Source: Ovis canadensis
Taxonomy: Eukaryota; Chordata; Mammalia; Artiodactyla; Bovidae
DNA: 64,000 nucleotides
Assembly: GCF_042477335.2 (NCBI RefSeq)
Contig: NC_091245.1
Location: 229,337,501 to 229,401,500, forward strand
Reading direction: 5' to 3'
The stretch's first letter is position 1. Each line of letters opens with the position of its first letter. Of this stretch, positions 1-10,668 are shown piece after piece. The notes beneath the pieces are model-generated. The model was not told where the DNA came from, made no database searches, and saw nothing but the letters and a program-made list of their open reading frames with translations. A program made the position numbers and the translations under genes.

Positions 1-470
1 GGTATTCAACCTTAGTGAATGCATACTATGAAGAGAATCAGAATCTGTGCAGAACTGCTTAATCTTGCTTTTTACAAAATATCCCAACTCTTTGAAGAAC
101 TGCTAATATTAAATATGTTCATTTTTTAAAATAGGCTAGTGAAAAATATCTGTTGTCTTAACATATTAGCCAGATAAAACTATTGATTTTTATTATATAT
201 AAAAGGAAATAATGTTAGTGATCATTTGACTTTTGCTTCTATTAATCTAATTTAAAATGTTGACTTGCTCAACATTTTATCCTCAATAGCAGCCTGAGAA
301 AGTATAGCCACTTAGTAAGTTGTTGAAAAAACTTATACAGTGAGCAATATATACAATTAATAGAGTCAATCTCTTTGTGGTTTTAATTGGGAAAGTACAT
401 ATTCCAGATCAAAATTTAAAAAGCAATAAAAATTTACCATAAAGACCTATCAGAAAACCAAAGTACTCTG
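1..470. other. AT-rich DNA, nothing recognised
   Basis: This stretch is AT-rich with no reading frame, repeat family or structured element that I can identify. It is probably old unique or highly diverged intergenic DNA. Confidence 0.5.
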
Positions 471-541
471 TTGGGTTGGCCAAAAAGTTCACTCAGCTTT
501 TTGCATCTTATGGGAAAACCAGAACATCTTGGCCAACCCAA
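471..541. mobile_element. Short palindromic mariner-derived MITE
   Basis: The ends are perfect 13-nt inverted repeats: ttgggttggccaa at 471-483 and ttggccaacccaa at 529-541. The interior is also partly self-complementary. From knowledge of the family, these termini match the short mariner-derived elements common in ruminants. It has no coding capacity and would have been moved by a mariner transposase supplied elsewhere. A flanking TA on the right is visible but the left TA is not clear. Confidence 0.75.
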
Positions 542-1190
542 TATATTACTTTTTTAATATACACAAGTCAATAGGGTCCAAAATAGTAGCCATAGAAGAA
601 CAATACATATGTTAGAAAAAGCAGAATGTGAACCAATCTGGAAGAGGCTAAAGATGCCATCTTCTCTCATTTACCAATAATTCAAAAGGTACCTCTTGCT
701 ATGCAATTATGCATTATAAATGCATAATATATAACTGCATTTATAATGTTCCTGAGATTATGATTAAGGACAACAGACTCACATTTTATAGGCACAGTAG
801 CAATAACCCTTGTGAAAGTGAAAAGAGTAAAGGTTAAGAGACAGCACACTTATTTTGGACCCTTCAAAGTGCTGACTTAACTGAGGTGATTGCGATGGAA
901 TCTCAGCTTTCTTGATGCTTATGATGAATCAGAACAGCCAACTGACAGATAATCTTTTCTGGATCGGCTTCCATTTATTGTTTTTGCAACTGGTTAAACG
1001 ATAATGTCAAACGTAGACCACTGTGAATCCACAGGAAAGTGAGTGCAGACACAGGGAAATGTCTTTCTTGGAAACTTTAACTGGTTTATCTGTGAGAATG
1101 AAAACCCTTGATGAGAAGATTGTAAACACCACATTTGTCTCATGATACAGTATCCACCCTGGCCTCTTTATAGAAACATTGCATTGTTTT
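542..1190. other. Unassigned AT-rich DNA
   Basis: No gene or repeat family is recognised. A short near-palindromic run of tgcataat/attatgca type lies around 700-750, too short to interpret. Confidence 0.45.
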
Positions 1191-1203
1191 TATCCAACAC
1201 CTG

Positions 1204-1409
1204 TTGTTTAGTCACTAAGTCGTATCGACTCTTTTGTGACCCGATGGACTGTAGCCCACCAGGCTCTTCTGTCCATGGAATTTCCTAGACAGGAATACTG
1301 GAGTGGGTTGACATGCCCTCCTCCAGGGGATCTTCCCAAACCAGGAACTGAACCCGTGTCTCCTGCATTGGCAAGAGGATTCTTTACCACTGAGCCACCA
1401 GGGAAGCCC
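1204..1409 (-). mobile_element. Bov-tA SINE (antisense)
   Basis: On the minus strand this begins with the tRNA-like head gggcttccctggtggctca and ends with the BovB-like tail. It is bounded by a perfect 13-nt target-site duplication tatccaacacctg at 1191-1203 and 1410-1422. It is a nonautonomous element mobilised by BovB. Overlapping reading frames here are SINE artefacts. Confidence 0.95.
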
Positions 1410-1422
1410 TATCCAACACCTG

Positions 1423-2170
1423 GGAATGCACAAAACGCAAGCTGCTGAAACTTCTAGGAGATACAGGCTTTGTCCACAAAACAGTAACTTTTCAAGCCAT
1501 ACTCCGCTTGTTTCACATCTTGGTACTTCAGGAAATGAGTACAGTCTCCAGATGTATTTTGTTCAATCTGCAAATATTTTTAAAGAATGAAACAGTATTT
1601 TAAAATATGGAGAGCTTTGTTTCTCAAAAAAACATTTTTAAGCATAAGCAATCATCCAGATTTCCATCTTCTCTTGAAACTTGGAGGATGTGGCAACCCA
1701 ACATTCAAACTTCTGCGTGAGAGCTGAGTATTTGCAGCTCCTAAGGCTCTCAGTTCACTCCATCCTTTCCTTACCTTCTCAGCTCTGAAGGATTTGAATT
1801 TGAGATCTTTCCCTTAAACGATTACAAACTATCTTGGAAGCATTATTCACCAATGTATGTAAAACTGAAGTTGTTGCTGAGAAGGCCCAATGGTCTTTGA
1901 GAATCAGGCCCAAATACAGGAGATTATAGGAGTAATCTCTCTAATCAAACCCCTACAGAGAATATACAAGCTTTGCTAAGGTGACTTTTCAGCATACAAG
2001 CCCAAACTATTTTTTTTCTGCATTAATCTATATATACAGGTTTTTAAGAGAGTTGTTGAGCATTTTTTCAATTTATTTTTATTATAAGATGTAAAAATTC
2101 ACTACTTTTGCCAAACATATATTCCCAGCATGAAGTAAAAGTAAAAATGTCTATAACCTCTAACTTAAGA
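1423..2170. other. Unassigned DNA
   Basis: I see no gene, RNA or recognisable repeat family in this interval. Composition is AT-rich and ordinary for intergenic mammalian DNA. Confidence 0.45.
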
Positions 2171-2181
2171 GTGATGGGAAG

Positions 2182-2286
2182 GGAATTCCCTGGAGGTCCA
2201 GCGGTTAGGACTCTGTGCTTCCATTGCAGGGGTTTGAGCTCTGGTTGGGGAACTAAGATCCCACAAGCCATGCGGCCAAAAGAAAA
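2182..2286 (+). mobile_element. CHR-type SINE (short copy)
   Basis: The sequence starts gggaattccctggaggtcc and continues with the tRNA-Glu-like box of the cetartiodactyl CHR family, then catgcggccaaaagaaaa. An imperfect duplication gtgatggg-aag flanks it at 2171-2181 and 2287-2296. The copy is short, as most CHR copies are. Confidence 0.85.
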
Positions 2287-2296
2287 GTGATGGAAG

Positions 2297-2709
2297 AATT
2301 TAAAGAAACTGAAAACAAGTCCTAAAATTTGCCAAAACATCAGAAAATTGAACTTGTCCAAAGAATAAGCATAATCTATAAAAAAGAAGTAAATTCCTGA
2401 CCAAAATTCTGATAGACCTTACTAATATGTATTTTCCAGTTGATCTCATTTACTCATCAAGACAATCTTACAATGTAGATTGTGTTCATTATTTATTGCT
2501 GCATAAGAAATTGCCCCAAAATGTAGAAACTAAAAACAATAATCGTTTATTGTTTAATTAACCATAGATAAGACTTAGGAAAACCTGTATGGTTATGAAA
2601 CTAAAATGCTGATGGATACTTTTCCTTCCATTTATTCAGATGGTGGTTTGTACAAAAATCCTCCTCAATATATACACACCCATGAAAATATATATATTTG
2701 AGAGAAGTT
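2297..2709. other. Unassigned AT-rich DNA
   Basis: No gene is supported and no family is recognised between the two SINEs. Confidence 0.4.
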
Positions 2710-2720
2710 TTTGAGCAGTG

Positions 2721-2930
2721 CATGCCTGCATGCTAAGACACTCAGTCGTGTCTGACTCTTTGCAACCCTTATGGAACAGAACCTGCCAGGCTTCTCTGTT
2801 CATGGGATACTCCAGGCAAGAATACTGGAGTGGATAGCCATACCTTCCTCCAGGGGATCTTCCCCACCCAGGGATCAAACTCATGTCTCTTACATCTCCT
2901 GCATTACCACTAGCACCACCTGGGAAGCCC
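2721..2930 (-). mobile_element. Bov-tA SINE (antisense)
   Basis: Minus-strand Bov-tA with head ending at 2930 (gggcttcccaggtgg). A 9/11 duplication ttttgagcagt / ttttaaacagt is visible at 2710-2720 and 2931-2941. The copy is diverged and has small internal deletions. Confidence 0.88.
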
Positions 2931-2941
2931 TTTTAAACAGT

Positions 2942-4535
2942 AACATTATAGTAAAAATAGAAATGTTTTCCACGTGAACAGCTTCCACCACCTGCACCCC
3001 GCCTGTTCTTACAGTGGCTGTGGATCCTTAGCCAACTGAGAACTTCATTGTTCAGTTTACTTCCCTTCTTTCCCTTGCTTTAGTTTTTTTTTCTCTATTT
3101 CCCTTATTCCTTCTTCAAATAAAACTACTTTTTAAATATTGCTTGGATTTTATAAACCCAGTCTTACTCTTGGGACATTCTACATGAATTAGCAAATAAA
3201 ATGTATCCTATTTTTATCGTGACATTTTGGAGGAAATTAAAACCACACTATAACAACGACAAACAAAACCTCTGAAAAATTGCCATTATAGGCTCTTCCA
3301 TAATGCAAATTAAATAGTTGACTGCAATACATAGAACATCTGCTAATTCAAATTAAAATGAATGAGGAAATAAATTGGAATTGCTTTTTCCATCTAATTA
3401 TATAGAAAACTAAATGTATTATGAGCCAGATATTCAGTGTTTTAAGGCATTACCTACTAGTGAGCTTAGTACAGTAAACTGAAACAATAACTAAATAGTA
3501 ATGACTGAAAGAGTTAATGACAGTGGCTGCCTAAGTGCTTAATTAACAGCTGCATAGAGCCACCCAGGAAACTCTAATTCAGTAATAACAACAAAAGGTA
3601 TAAATTTATTCTAAATCCCAAGCCAGTATAGGTCATAGTTCTTTTTTCTTGAGTTGAACAATTATATGCTTTCTTGCTTTAATTACTTGTTATCAAATGT
3701 ATTATCTTGGTATGCATATAGTATAAAACTGTGGAAAATTGAAGACAGAAAATAATGTTTTAAAACATCTCATTGTCAAAATTTTTGAAAATGATCATTT
3801 GAAAGCCTGCCAGAAGGATACAAAATATAATGCCATTTCTCTAAGAAAACCTGACTTCTTTCCTGTCAACATTTTTTCATTACTAAAGAAAAGAAAATCA
3901 TGCTTCTTTCAATAGCATATATATCAAAATCAGAGCAAATCCCCAAAATGAGATTAGCATGACTCTAACTCCCTATGACATGAAACCTACTAAAGTATCC
4001 ACATTTTTTACATTGCTTAAAATTAAATGTATTACTTAAATTATTTGAATTCATTAAAATTAAAAGAATTGCAGCTGGAATTACTTTCAATTGTACCTAA
4101 TGAGAAACTTAACCAAATACTTGTTTAAACAAACTATGGTAGCTATTCTAATTAATTTTTCAAAGGAGCTATCAAAGAACCAGTTAACTTTCCACTTTAG
4201 CATTTCTTGTCTTTAGCTTTCATCCTGTGAACACATCTTGATACCAAAATAGCTCTTCCCCCACCTGTACTTACATTCCAGAAGGAATAATGAGAAGGAA
4301 GAAAGACAAGATACATGTGCCTGCTTAGACCCTTTAAAGAGAGCTTTTTAAAATATCCCACATGGTAGACATAGCTCCTAGGCCAGACCTGTACTATATG
4401 TCCTATGTCTACCCCTAGCTTCAAGAAAGTCCAATAAATCACGTTTTGAGCTATACATATTACCATCAAAAACAAATGGAGTTCTGTTAATGATGAAGAA
4501 GAGAGAAACATATCAGGTAGTGATAGCTTATGGTG
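2942..4535. other. Unassigned AT-rich DNA, 1.6 kb
   Basis: Long AT-rich interval with no convincing gene. A 104-codon antisense frame at 4197-4511 has no recognisable domain and no exon context, so I do not call it a gene. Confidence 0.4.
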
Positions 4536-4540
4536 AACAA

Positions 4541-4870
4541 TGTCAGATTCGTGATCTCTGAAGGAGAGAATTTTGCTGCAGGACCAAAGATGACAGCTTC
4601 AGTCAGTCAGTTTCATGTGGCAAAAGTTTTATTACAGTGAAAAAGATATAGAGAAAGCTTCTGATGTAGACATCAGAAGGTGCCCCACTGGCTAGTCTTA
4701 TCAAGGCCTTATATACTTTTTCAATTGGTTGCTAAAGGTCTTACCAGATTAGTCAGAAGTTTCCTGTTAAGAAGAAGAAACATGTCCTTCAGCAAGATAC
4801 ATTGTTGGTATATAATCATTAGTACAGAGCTTAAGGAAAGACATGCCCTTGAGTAAGACATGTTGTTTTG
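4541..4870 (-). mobile_element. Endogenous retrovirus LTR-like segment (possible solo LTR)
   Basis: Read on the minus strand, this has the order expected of an LTR. A TATA-like box (tatataag, plus-strand 4707-4714) is followed about 80 nt downstream by an AATAAA polyadenylation signal (complement at 4628-4633). A short U5-like stretch then runs towards 4541. No internal viral sequence adjoins it, and the upstream end abuts BovB copy 1. Assignment to a class II (ERVK-like) family is an inference from general resemblance only. It could be another promoter/poly(A)-bearing repeat. Confidence 0.5.
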
Positions 4871-7800
4871 AAGGGAATGACAAGCCACGTCAGTATTCTT
4901 GCCTTGAGAACCCCATGAACAGTATGAAAAAGCAAAATGATAGGATACTGAAAGAGGAACTCGCCAGGTCAGTAGGTGCCCAATATGCTACTGGAGATCA
5001 GTGGAGAAATAACTCCAGAAAGAATGAAGGGATGAAGCCAAAGCAAAAACAATACCCAGTTGTGGATGTGACTGGTGATAGAAGCAAGGTCCGATGCTGT
5101 AAAGAGCAATATTGCATAGGAACCTGGAATGTCAGGTCCATGAATCAAGGCAAATTGGAAGTGATCAAACAAGAGATGGCAAGGGTGAACGTCGACATTC
5201 TAGGAATCAGCAAACTGAAATGGACTGGAATGGGTGATTTTAACTCAGATGACCATTATATCTACTACTGTGGACAGGAATCCCTCAGAATAAATGGAGT
5301 AGCCATCATGGTCAACAAAAGAGTCTGAAATGCAGTACTTGGATGCAATCTCAAAAACGACAGAATGATCTCTGTTTGTCTCCAAGGCAAACCGTTCAAT
5401 ATCACATTTTGTCCAAGTCTATGCCCCAACCAGTAACGCTGAAGAAACTGAAGTTGAACAGTTTTATGAAGACCTACAAGACCTTTTAGAACTAACACCC
5501 AAAAAGGATGTCCTTTTCATTATAGGGGACTGGAATGCAAAAGTAGGAAGTCAAGAAACACCTGGAGTAACAGGCAAATTTGGCCTTGGAATACGGAATG
5601 AAGCAGGGCAAAGACTAATAGAGTTTTGCCAAGAAAATGCACTGGTCATAGCAAACACCCTCTTCCAACAACACAAGAGAAGATGCTACACATGGGCATC
5701 ACCAGAGGGTCAACACTGAAATCAGATTGATCATATTCTTTGCAGCCAAAGATGGAGCAGCTCTATACAGTCCACAAAAACAAGACCAGGAGCTGACTGT
5801 GGCTCAGATCATGAACTCCTTATTGCCAAATTCAGACTTAAATTAAAGAAAGCAGGGGAAACCACTAGACCATTCAGGTATGACCTAAATCAAATCCCTT
5901 ATGATTATACAGTGGAAGTGAGAAATAGATTTAAGGGCCTAGATCTGATAGATAGAGTGCCTGATGAACTATGGAATGAGGTTTATGACATTGTACAGGA
6001 GACAGGGATCAATACCATCCCCATGGAAAAGAAATGTAAAAAAGCAAAATGGCTGTCTGCGGAGGCCTTACAAATAGCTGTGAAAAGAAAAGAGGTGAAA
6101 AGCAAAGGAGAAAAGTAAAGATATAAGCATCTGAATGCAGAGTTCCAAAGAATAGCAAGAAGAGATAAGAAAGCCTTCTTCAGCGATCAATGCAAAGAAA
6201 TAGAGGAAAACAAAAGAATGGGAAAGACTAGAGACCTCTTCAGGAAAATTAGAGATACCAAGGGAACATTTCATGCAAAGATGGGCTTGATAAAGGACAG
6301 AAATGGTCTGGACCTAACAGAAGCAGAAGATATTAAGAAGAGGTGGCAAGAATACACAGAAGAACTGTACAAAAAATATCTTCACGACCCAGATAATCAT
6401 GATGATGTGATCACTAATCTAGAGCCAGGCATGTTGGAATGTGAAGTCAAGTGGGCCTTAGAAAGCATCACTATGAACAAAGCTAGTGGAGGTGATGGAA
6501 TTCCAGTGGAGCTGTTTCAAATCCTGAAAGATGATCCTGTGAAAGTGCTGCACTCAATATGCCAGCAAATTTGGAAAACTCAGCAGTGGCCACAGGACTG
6601 GAAAAGGTCAGTTTTCATTCCAATCCCAAAGAAAGGCAATGCCAAAGAGTGCTCAAACTACCGCACAAGTGCATTTATCTCACATGCTAGTAAAGTAATG
6701 CTCAAAATTCTCCAAGCCAGGCTTCAGCAATACGTGAACCATGAACTCCCTGATGTTCAAGCTTGTTTTAGAAAAGTCAGAGGAACCAGAGATCAAATTG
6801 CCAACATCCGTTGGATCATGGAAAAAGCAAGAGAGTTCCAGAGAAACATCTATTTCTGCTTTATTGACTATGCCAAAGCCTTTGAGTGTGTGGATCACAA
6901 ACAACTGTGGAAAATTCTGAAAGGGATGGGAATACCAGACCACCTGACCTGCCTCTTGAGAAATCTGTATGCAGATCAGGAAGCAACAGTTAGAACTGGA
7001 CATGGAACAACAGACTGGTTCCAAATAGGAAAAGGAGTCCATCAAGGCTGTATATTGTCACCCTGCTTATTTAACTTCTATGCAGAGTACATCATGAGAA
7101 ATGCTGGACTGGAAGAAACACAAGCTGTAATCAAGATTGCCAGGAGTAATATCAATAACCTCAGATATGTAGATGACACCACCCTTATGGCAGAAAGTGA
7201 AGAGGAGCTAAAAAGCCTTTTGATGAAAGTGAACGAGGAGAGCAAAAAAGTTGGCTTAAAGCTCAACATTCAGAAAACGAAGATCATGGCATCTGGTCCC
7301 ATCACTTCATGGCAAATAGATGGGGAAACAGTAGAAACAGTGTCAGACTTTATTTTGGGGGGCTCCAGAATCACTGCAGATGGTGACTGCAGCCATGAAA
7401 TTAAAAGATGCTTACTCCTTGGAAGGAAAGTTATGACCAACCTCAATAGCATATTCAAAAGCAGAGACATTACTTTGCCGACTAAAGTCCATCTAGTCAA
7501 GGCTATGGTTTTTCCTGTGGTCGTGTATGGATGTGAGAGTTGGACTGTGAAGAAAGCTGAGCGCTGAAGAATTGATGCTTTTGAACTGTAGTGTTGGAGA
7601 AGACTCTTGAGAGTCCCTTGGACTGCAAGGAGATCCAACCAGTCCATTCTGAAGAAGATTAGCCCTGGGACTTCTTTGGGAGGAATGATGCTAAAGCTGA
7701 AACTCCAGTACTTTGGCCACCTCATGCGAAGAATTGACTCAGTAGGAAAGACTCTGATGTTGGGAGGGATTGGGGGCAGGAGGAGAAGGGGATGACCGAG

Positions 7801-7957
7801 AATGAGATGGCTGGATGGCATCATGGACTCGATGGACGTGAGTCTGAGTGAACTCCGGGAGATGGTGATGGACAGGGAGGCCTGGCATGCTGCGATTCAT
7901 GCAGTCGCAAAGAGTCGGACAGGACTGAGCAACTGAACTGAACTGAACGGAACTGAA
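4871..7957 (+). mobile_element. BovB LINE copy 1 (3.1 kb, nearly complete coding part)
   Basis: RTE-clade LINE. It encodes an apurinic-type endonuclease (YCIGTWNVRSMN at the N-terminus, reading frame from 4843) followed by reverse transcriptase. It runs to a normal 3' end with the aactgaactgaactgaa tail at about 7957. Compared with copy 2 it lacks the 5' UTR. It is broken: stop codons lie at 5326 (TGA), 5717 (TGA), 6116 (TAA), 7565 (TGA), 7588 (TAG) and 7792 (TGA). A one-base frameshift lies near 5410. Several of the TGA stops sit where other copies have CGA, so CpG decay is the likely cause. BovB supplies the machinery for the Bov-tA and BOV-A SINEs seen throughout the window. Confidence 0.95.
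6218..7567 (+). pseudogene. BovB reverse transcriptase, longest surviving frame (449 aa)
   Basis: This is the longest open frame in the window and lies in BovB copy 1. The palm motif A is visible as CFIDYAKAFECVDH, with the metal-binding Asp at residue 217. The next conserved Asp of the motif is Glu here, whereas other copies read AFDCVDH. The active-site motif is Y317-V318-D319-D320; other copies in the window have YADD. GVHQGCILSPCLFNFYAEYI is also present. The frame lacks the endonuclease and ends at a premature TGA (CGA in related copies). It is a fragment of the full BovB polyprotein, not a host gene. Any activity is unlikely without the endonuclease. Confidence 0.9.
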
Positions 7958-8121
7958 TCATTATTTCTGGGCTTAAAGAAAGTTAGTCTTAAAAATTGCT
8001 GTCATAACAACTCACAGTTTAAGAAAAAACATCTTATGTGATTAAGGAATGTTAAAAAAAATAAAAAAGCTTGTCCCTTTCTCCTCCTAGGTTATCAACC
8101 TACCTAAGAATTAGCTCTTGA

Positions 8122-8222
8122 CAACCCATGCCAGTACTCTTGCCTGGAAAATTCCATGGATGGAGGAAACTCGTAGATTACAGTCCATGGGGTCGCAAAG
8201 ACAGACACAACAGAGTGACTTT
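8122..8222 (+). mobile_element. BOV-A/Bov-tA tail fragment
   Basis: About 100 nt matching the second half of the SINE (ccagtactcttgcctgg to ggggtcgcaaagac). The tRNA-like head is missing. Confidence 0.8.
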
Positions 8223-8223
8223 A

Positions 8224-8834
8224 CTTTTTTTTACTTTTAGGCAACTACCACTGTCTGCTAGATGGCATGAAAGAAAGAATAAGTATATCACAAAGATTGC
8301 AGAGGAAAAAAGCAAAGAGATGAAAAGTTTCAGAGAACAGGAAAAAAATGAACAGACAAAGAAGACCTGTTCAGTAATTGATATCCCTGAGTTAAAACTC
8401 AACAGGGAAAGTGTAAAAATTAAAATGTAGAAAATTTTTACTGAAAAAATACTGAACTCTGAGGATACATTGTACATAAGGGGCAAACTGTATGGATCAA
8501 GATATGCTGCAGTTAAGTTACTGAACTTGGAGAATTAAAAATATTAATGCCTTAAAAGGAATTTAAAAATATTATTCAGGCAAAACAAGTCTTTTATAAG
8601 AGAAAAAAGGATGTCGCGCTGAGTCTCAGATTTTGATAAGGCAAATATCCATGCCAGAAAGTAACAGCGTGGGCACTGTCTTCTAAGGGCTGAAAGAACG
8701 AGTCCCACAAACATTGTATCCAGCCAAGATATCACTTGGTCATAAAGCAAAGTAGCAGACATTTTCAGGTACCAAAGAACTTAGAGAATGTAGCAACCTC
8801 TAAGTTCCAGGGGCTCTGGGTGTAGCAGACTTTG
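8224..8834. other. Unassigned; part may be old L1 sequence
   Basis: No gene is supported. The segment around 8560-8790 resembles old L1/HAL1-type sequence in general wording (aggcaaaacaag, ccagccaagatatca), but I cannot place it firmly. Confidence 0.3.
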
Positions 8835-10668
8835 ATATGGTTAAGCCCTTTTGGAGGAGGTCGCCATCATCCCCACCATAGAGCTGCCAGAACTTACACA
8901 GGACTGGGAAATAGACTCTTGGAGGGCACAAACAGAACCTTGTGCACCAGGACCCAGGAGAAAGGAGCAGTGACCCCATAAGAGACTGACCCAGACTTGC
9001 CTGTGAGTGTCCAGGAGTCTCCAGCGGAGGTGTGGGTCACTGGTGGCCTGCTGCAGGGGCATGGAGTGTGGCAGACAATGCATGGGATCTTTTGAAGGAA
9101 GTCACCATTATTTTCATTACCTCCACCATAGTTTGGCCCCAGGTAGAAGGAATGATGCTAAAGCTGAAGCTCCAGTACTTTGGCCACCTCGTGCAAAGAG
9201 CTGACTCATTGGAAAAGACTCTGATGCTGGGAGGGATTGGGGGCAGGAGGAGAAGGGGACGACAGAGGATGAGATGGCTGGATGGCATCACTCACTTGAT
9301 AGATGTGAGTCTGAGTGAACTCCGGGGGTTGGTGATGGACAGGGAGGCCTGGCATGCTGCGATTCATGGGGTCGCAAAAAGTCGGACACGACTGAGCAAC
9401 TGAACTGACTGAACTGAAATAGCAGGGAGGGGACACAGCTCCACCCATCAACAGAAAATTGGATTAAAGATTTCTTGAGCATGGCCCTGCCCATCAGAAC
9501 AAGACCCAGTTTCCCCCTCAGTCAGTCTCTCCCATCAGGAAGCTTCCATGAGCCTCTTATTTTTCTCTATCAGAGGGCAGACAGACTGAAAACCACAATC
9601 ACAGAAAACTAACCAATCTATCACATGGACCACAGCCTTGTCTAACTCAGTGAAACTATGAGACACCCAAAACGGATGGGTCATGCTAAAGATGGTCCAC
9701 TGGAGAAGGGAATGGCAAACCACTTCAGTATTCTTGCCTTGACAACCCCATGAACACTATGAAAAGGCGAAAATATAGGACACTGAAAGATGAATTCCCC
9801 AGGTCGGTAGGTATGCTACTGGAGATCAGTGGAGAAATAAATCCAGAAAGAATGAACAGATGGAGCCAAAGCAAAACAAACACACAGTTGCAGTTATGAC
9901 TGGTGATGGAAGCAAGGTTTAATGCTGTAAAGAGCAATATTGCATAGGAACCTGGAATGTTATGTTCATGAATCAAGGCAAATTGAAAGGTCAAACAGGA
10001 GATGGCAAGAGTGTACGTCAACATTTTAGGAATCAGCGAACTAAAATGGACTAGAATGGGTGAATTTAACTCAGATGACCATTGTATCTACTACTGTGGG
10101 CAAGAATCCCTTAGAAGAAATGGAGTAGCCCTCATAGTCAACAAAAGAATCTGAAATGCAGGTACTTGGATGCAGTCTCAAAAACGACAGAATGATCTCT
10201 GTTCATTTCCAAGGCAAAAAATTCAGTGTCACGGTAATCCAAGTCTATGCCCAGACCCATTATGCTAAAGAAGCAGACATTGAACCTACAAGACCTACTA
10301 AAACTAACACCACAAAAAGATGTCCTTTTCATTATAGTGGACTGGAATACAAAAGTAGGAAGTCAAGAAACACCTGGAGTAATGGGCAAATTTGGCCTTG
10401 GAGTACAGAATGAAGCAGGGCAACGCTAATAGAGTTTTGCCAAGGGAACACAGAGGTCATAGCAAACACCCTCTTCCAGCAACACAAGAGAAGATGCTAC
10501 ACATGGACATCACCAGATGGTCAACACCTAAGTCAGACTGATTATATTCTTTGCAGCCAAAGATGGAGAAGCTCTATACGGTGAGCAAAAACAAGACCAG
10601 GAGCTGACTGTGGCTCAGATCATGAACTCCTTATTGGAAAATTCAGACTTAAATTGAAGAAACTGCAC
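8835..10668 (+). mobile_element. BovB LINE copy 2a: 5' UTR and endonuclease part
   Basis: This copy carries the BovB 5' UTR, seen as cgccatcatccccacc, the block around 8940-9010 and the region near 9430-9560. The endonuclease region starts around 9750, with GTWNVMFMNQG-like wording. The frame is broken by several stops and frameshifts, including a TGA near 10152 at the same codon as in copy 1. A BovB 3'-end fragment is nested at 9146-9418. At 10668 the sequence switches abruptly to antisense BovB (copy 2b), so the RT part is not present in this orientation. Confidence 0.88.
9146..9418 (+). mobile_element. BovB 3'-end fragment nested in BovB copy 2a
   Basis: Extends from gaaggaatgatgctaaagc to the tail actgaactgactgaactgaa. 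It interrupts the BovB 5' UTR between ccccaggtag (ending 9146) and tagcagggaggg (from 9420). Only a 2-4 nt flanking duplication is possible. It is a severely 5'-truncated BovB insertion inside another BovB. Confidence 0.85.
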
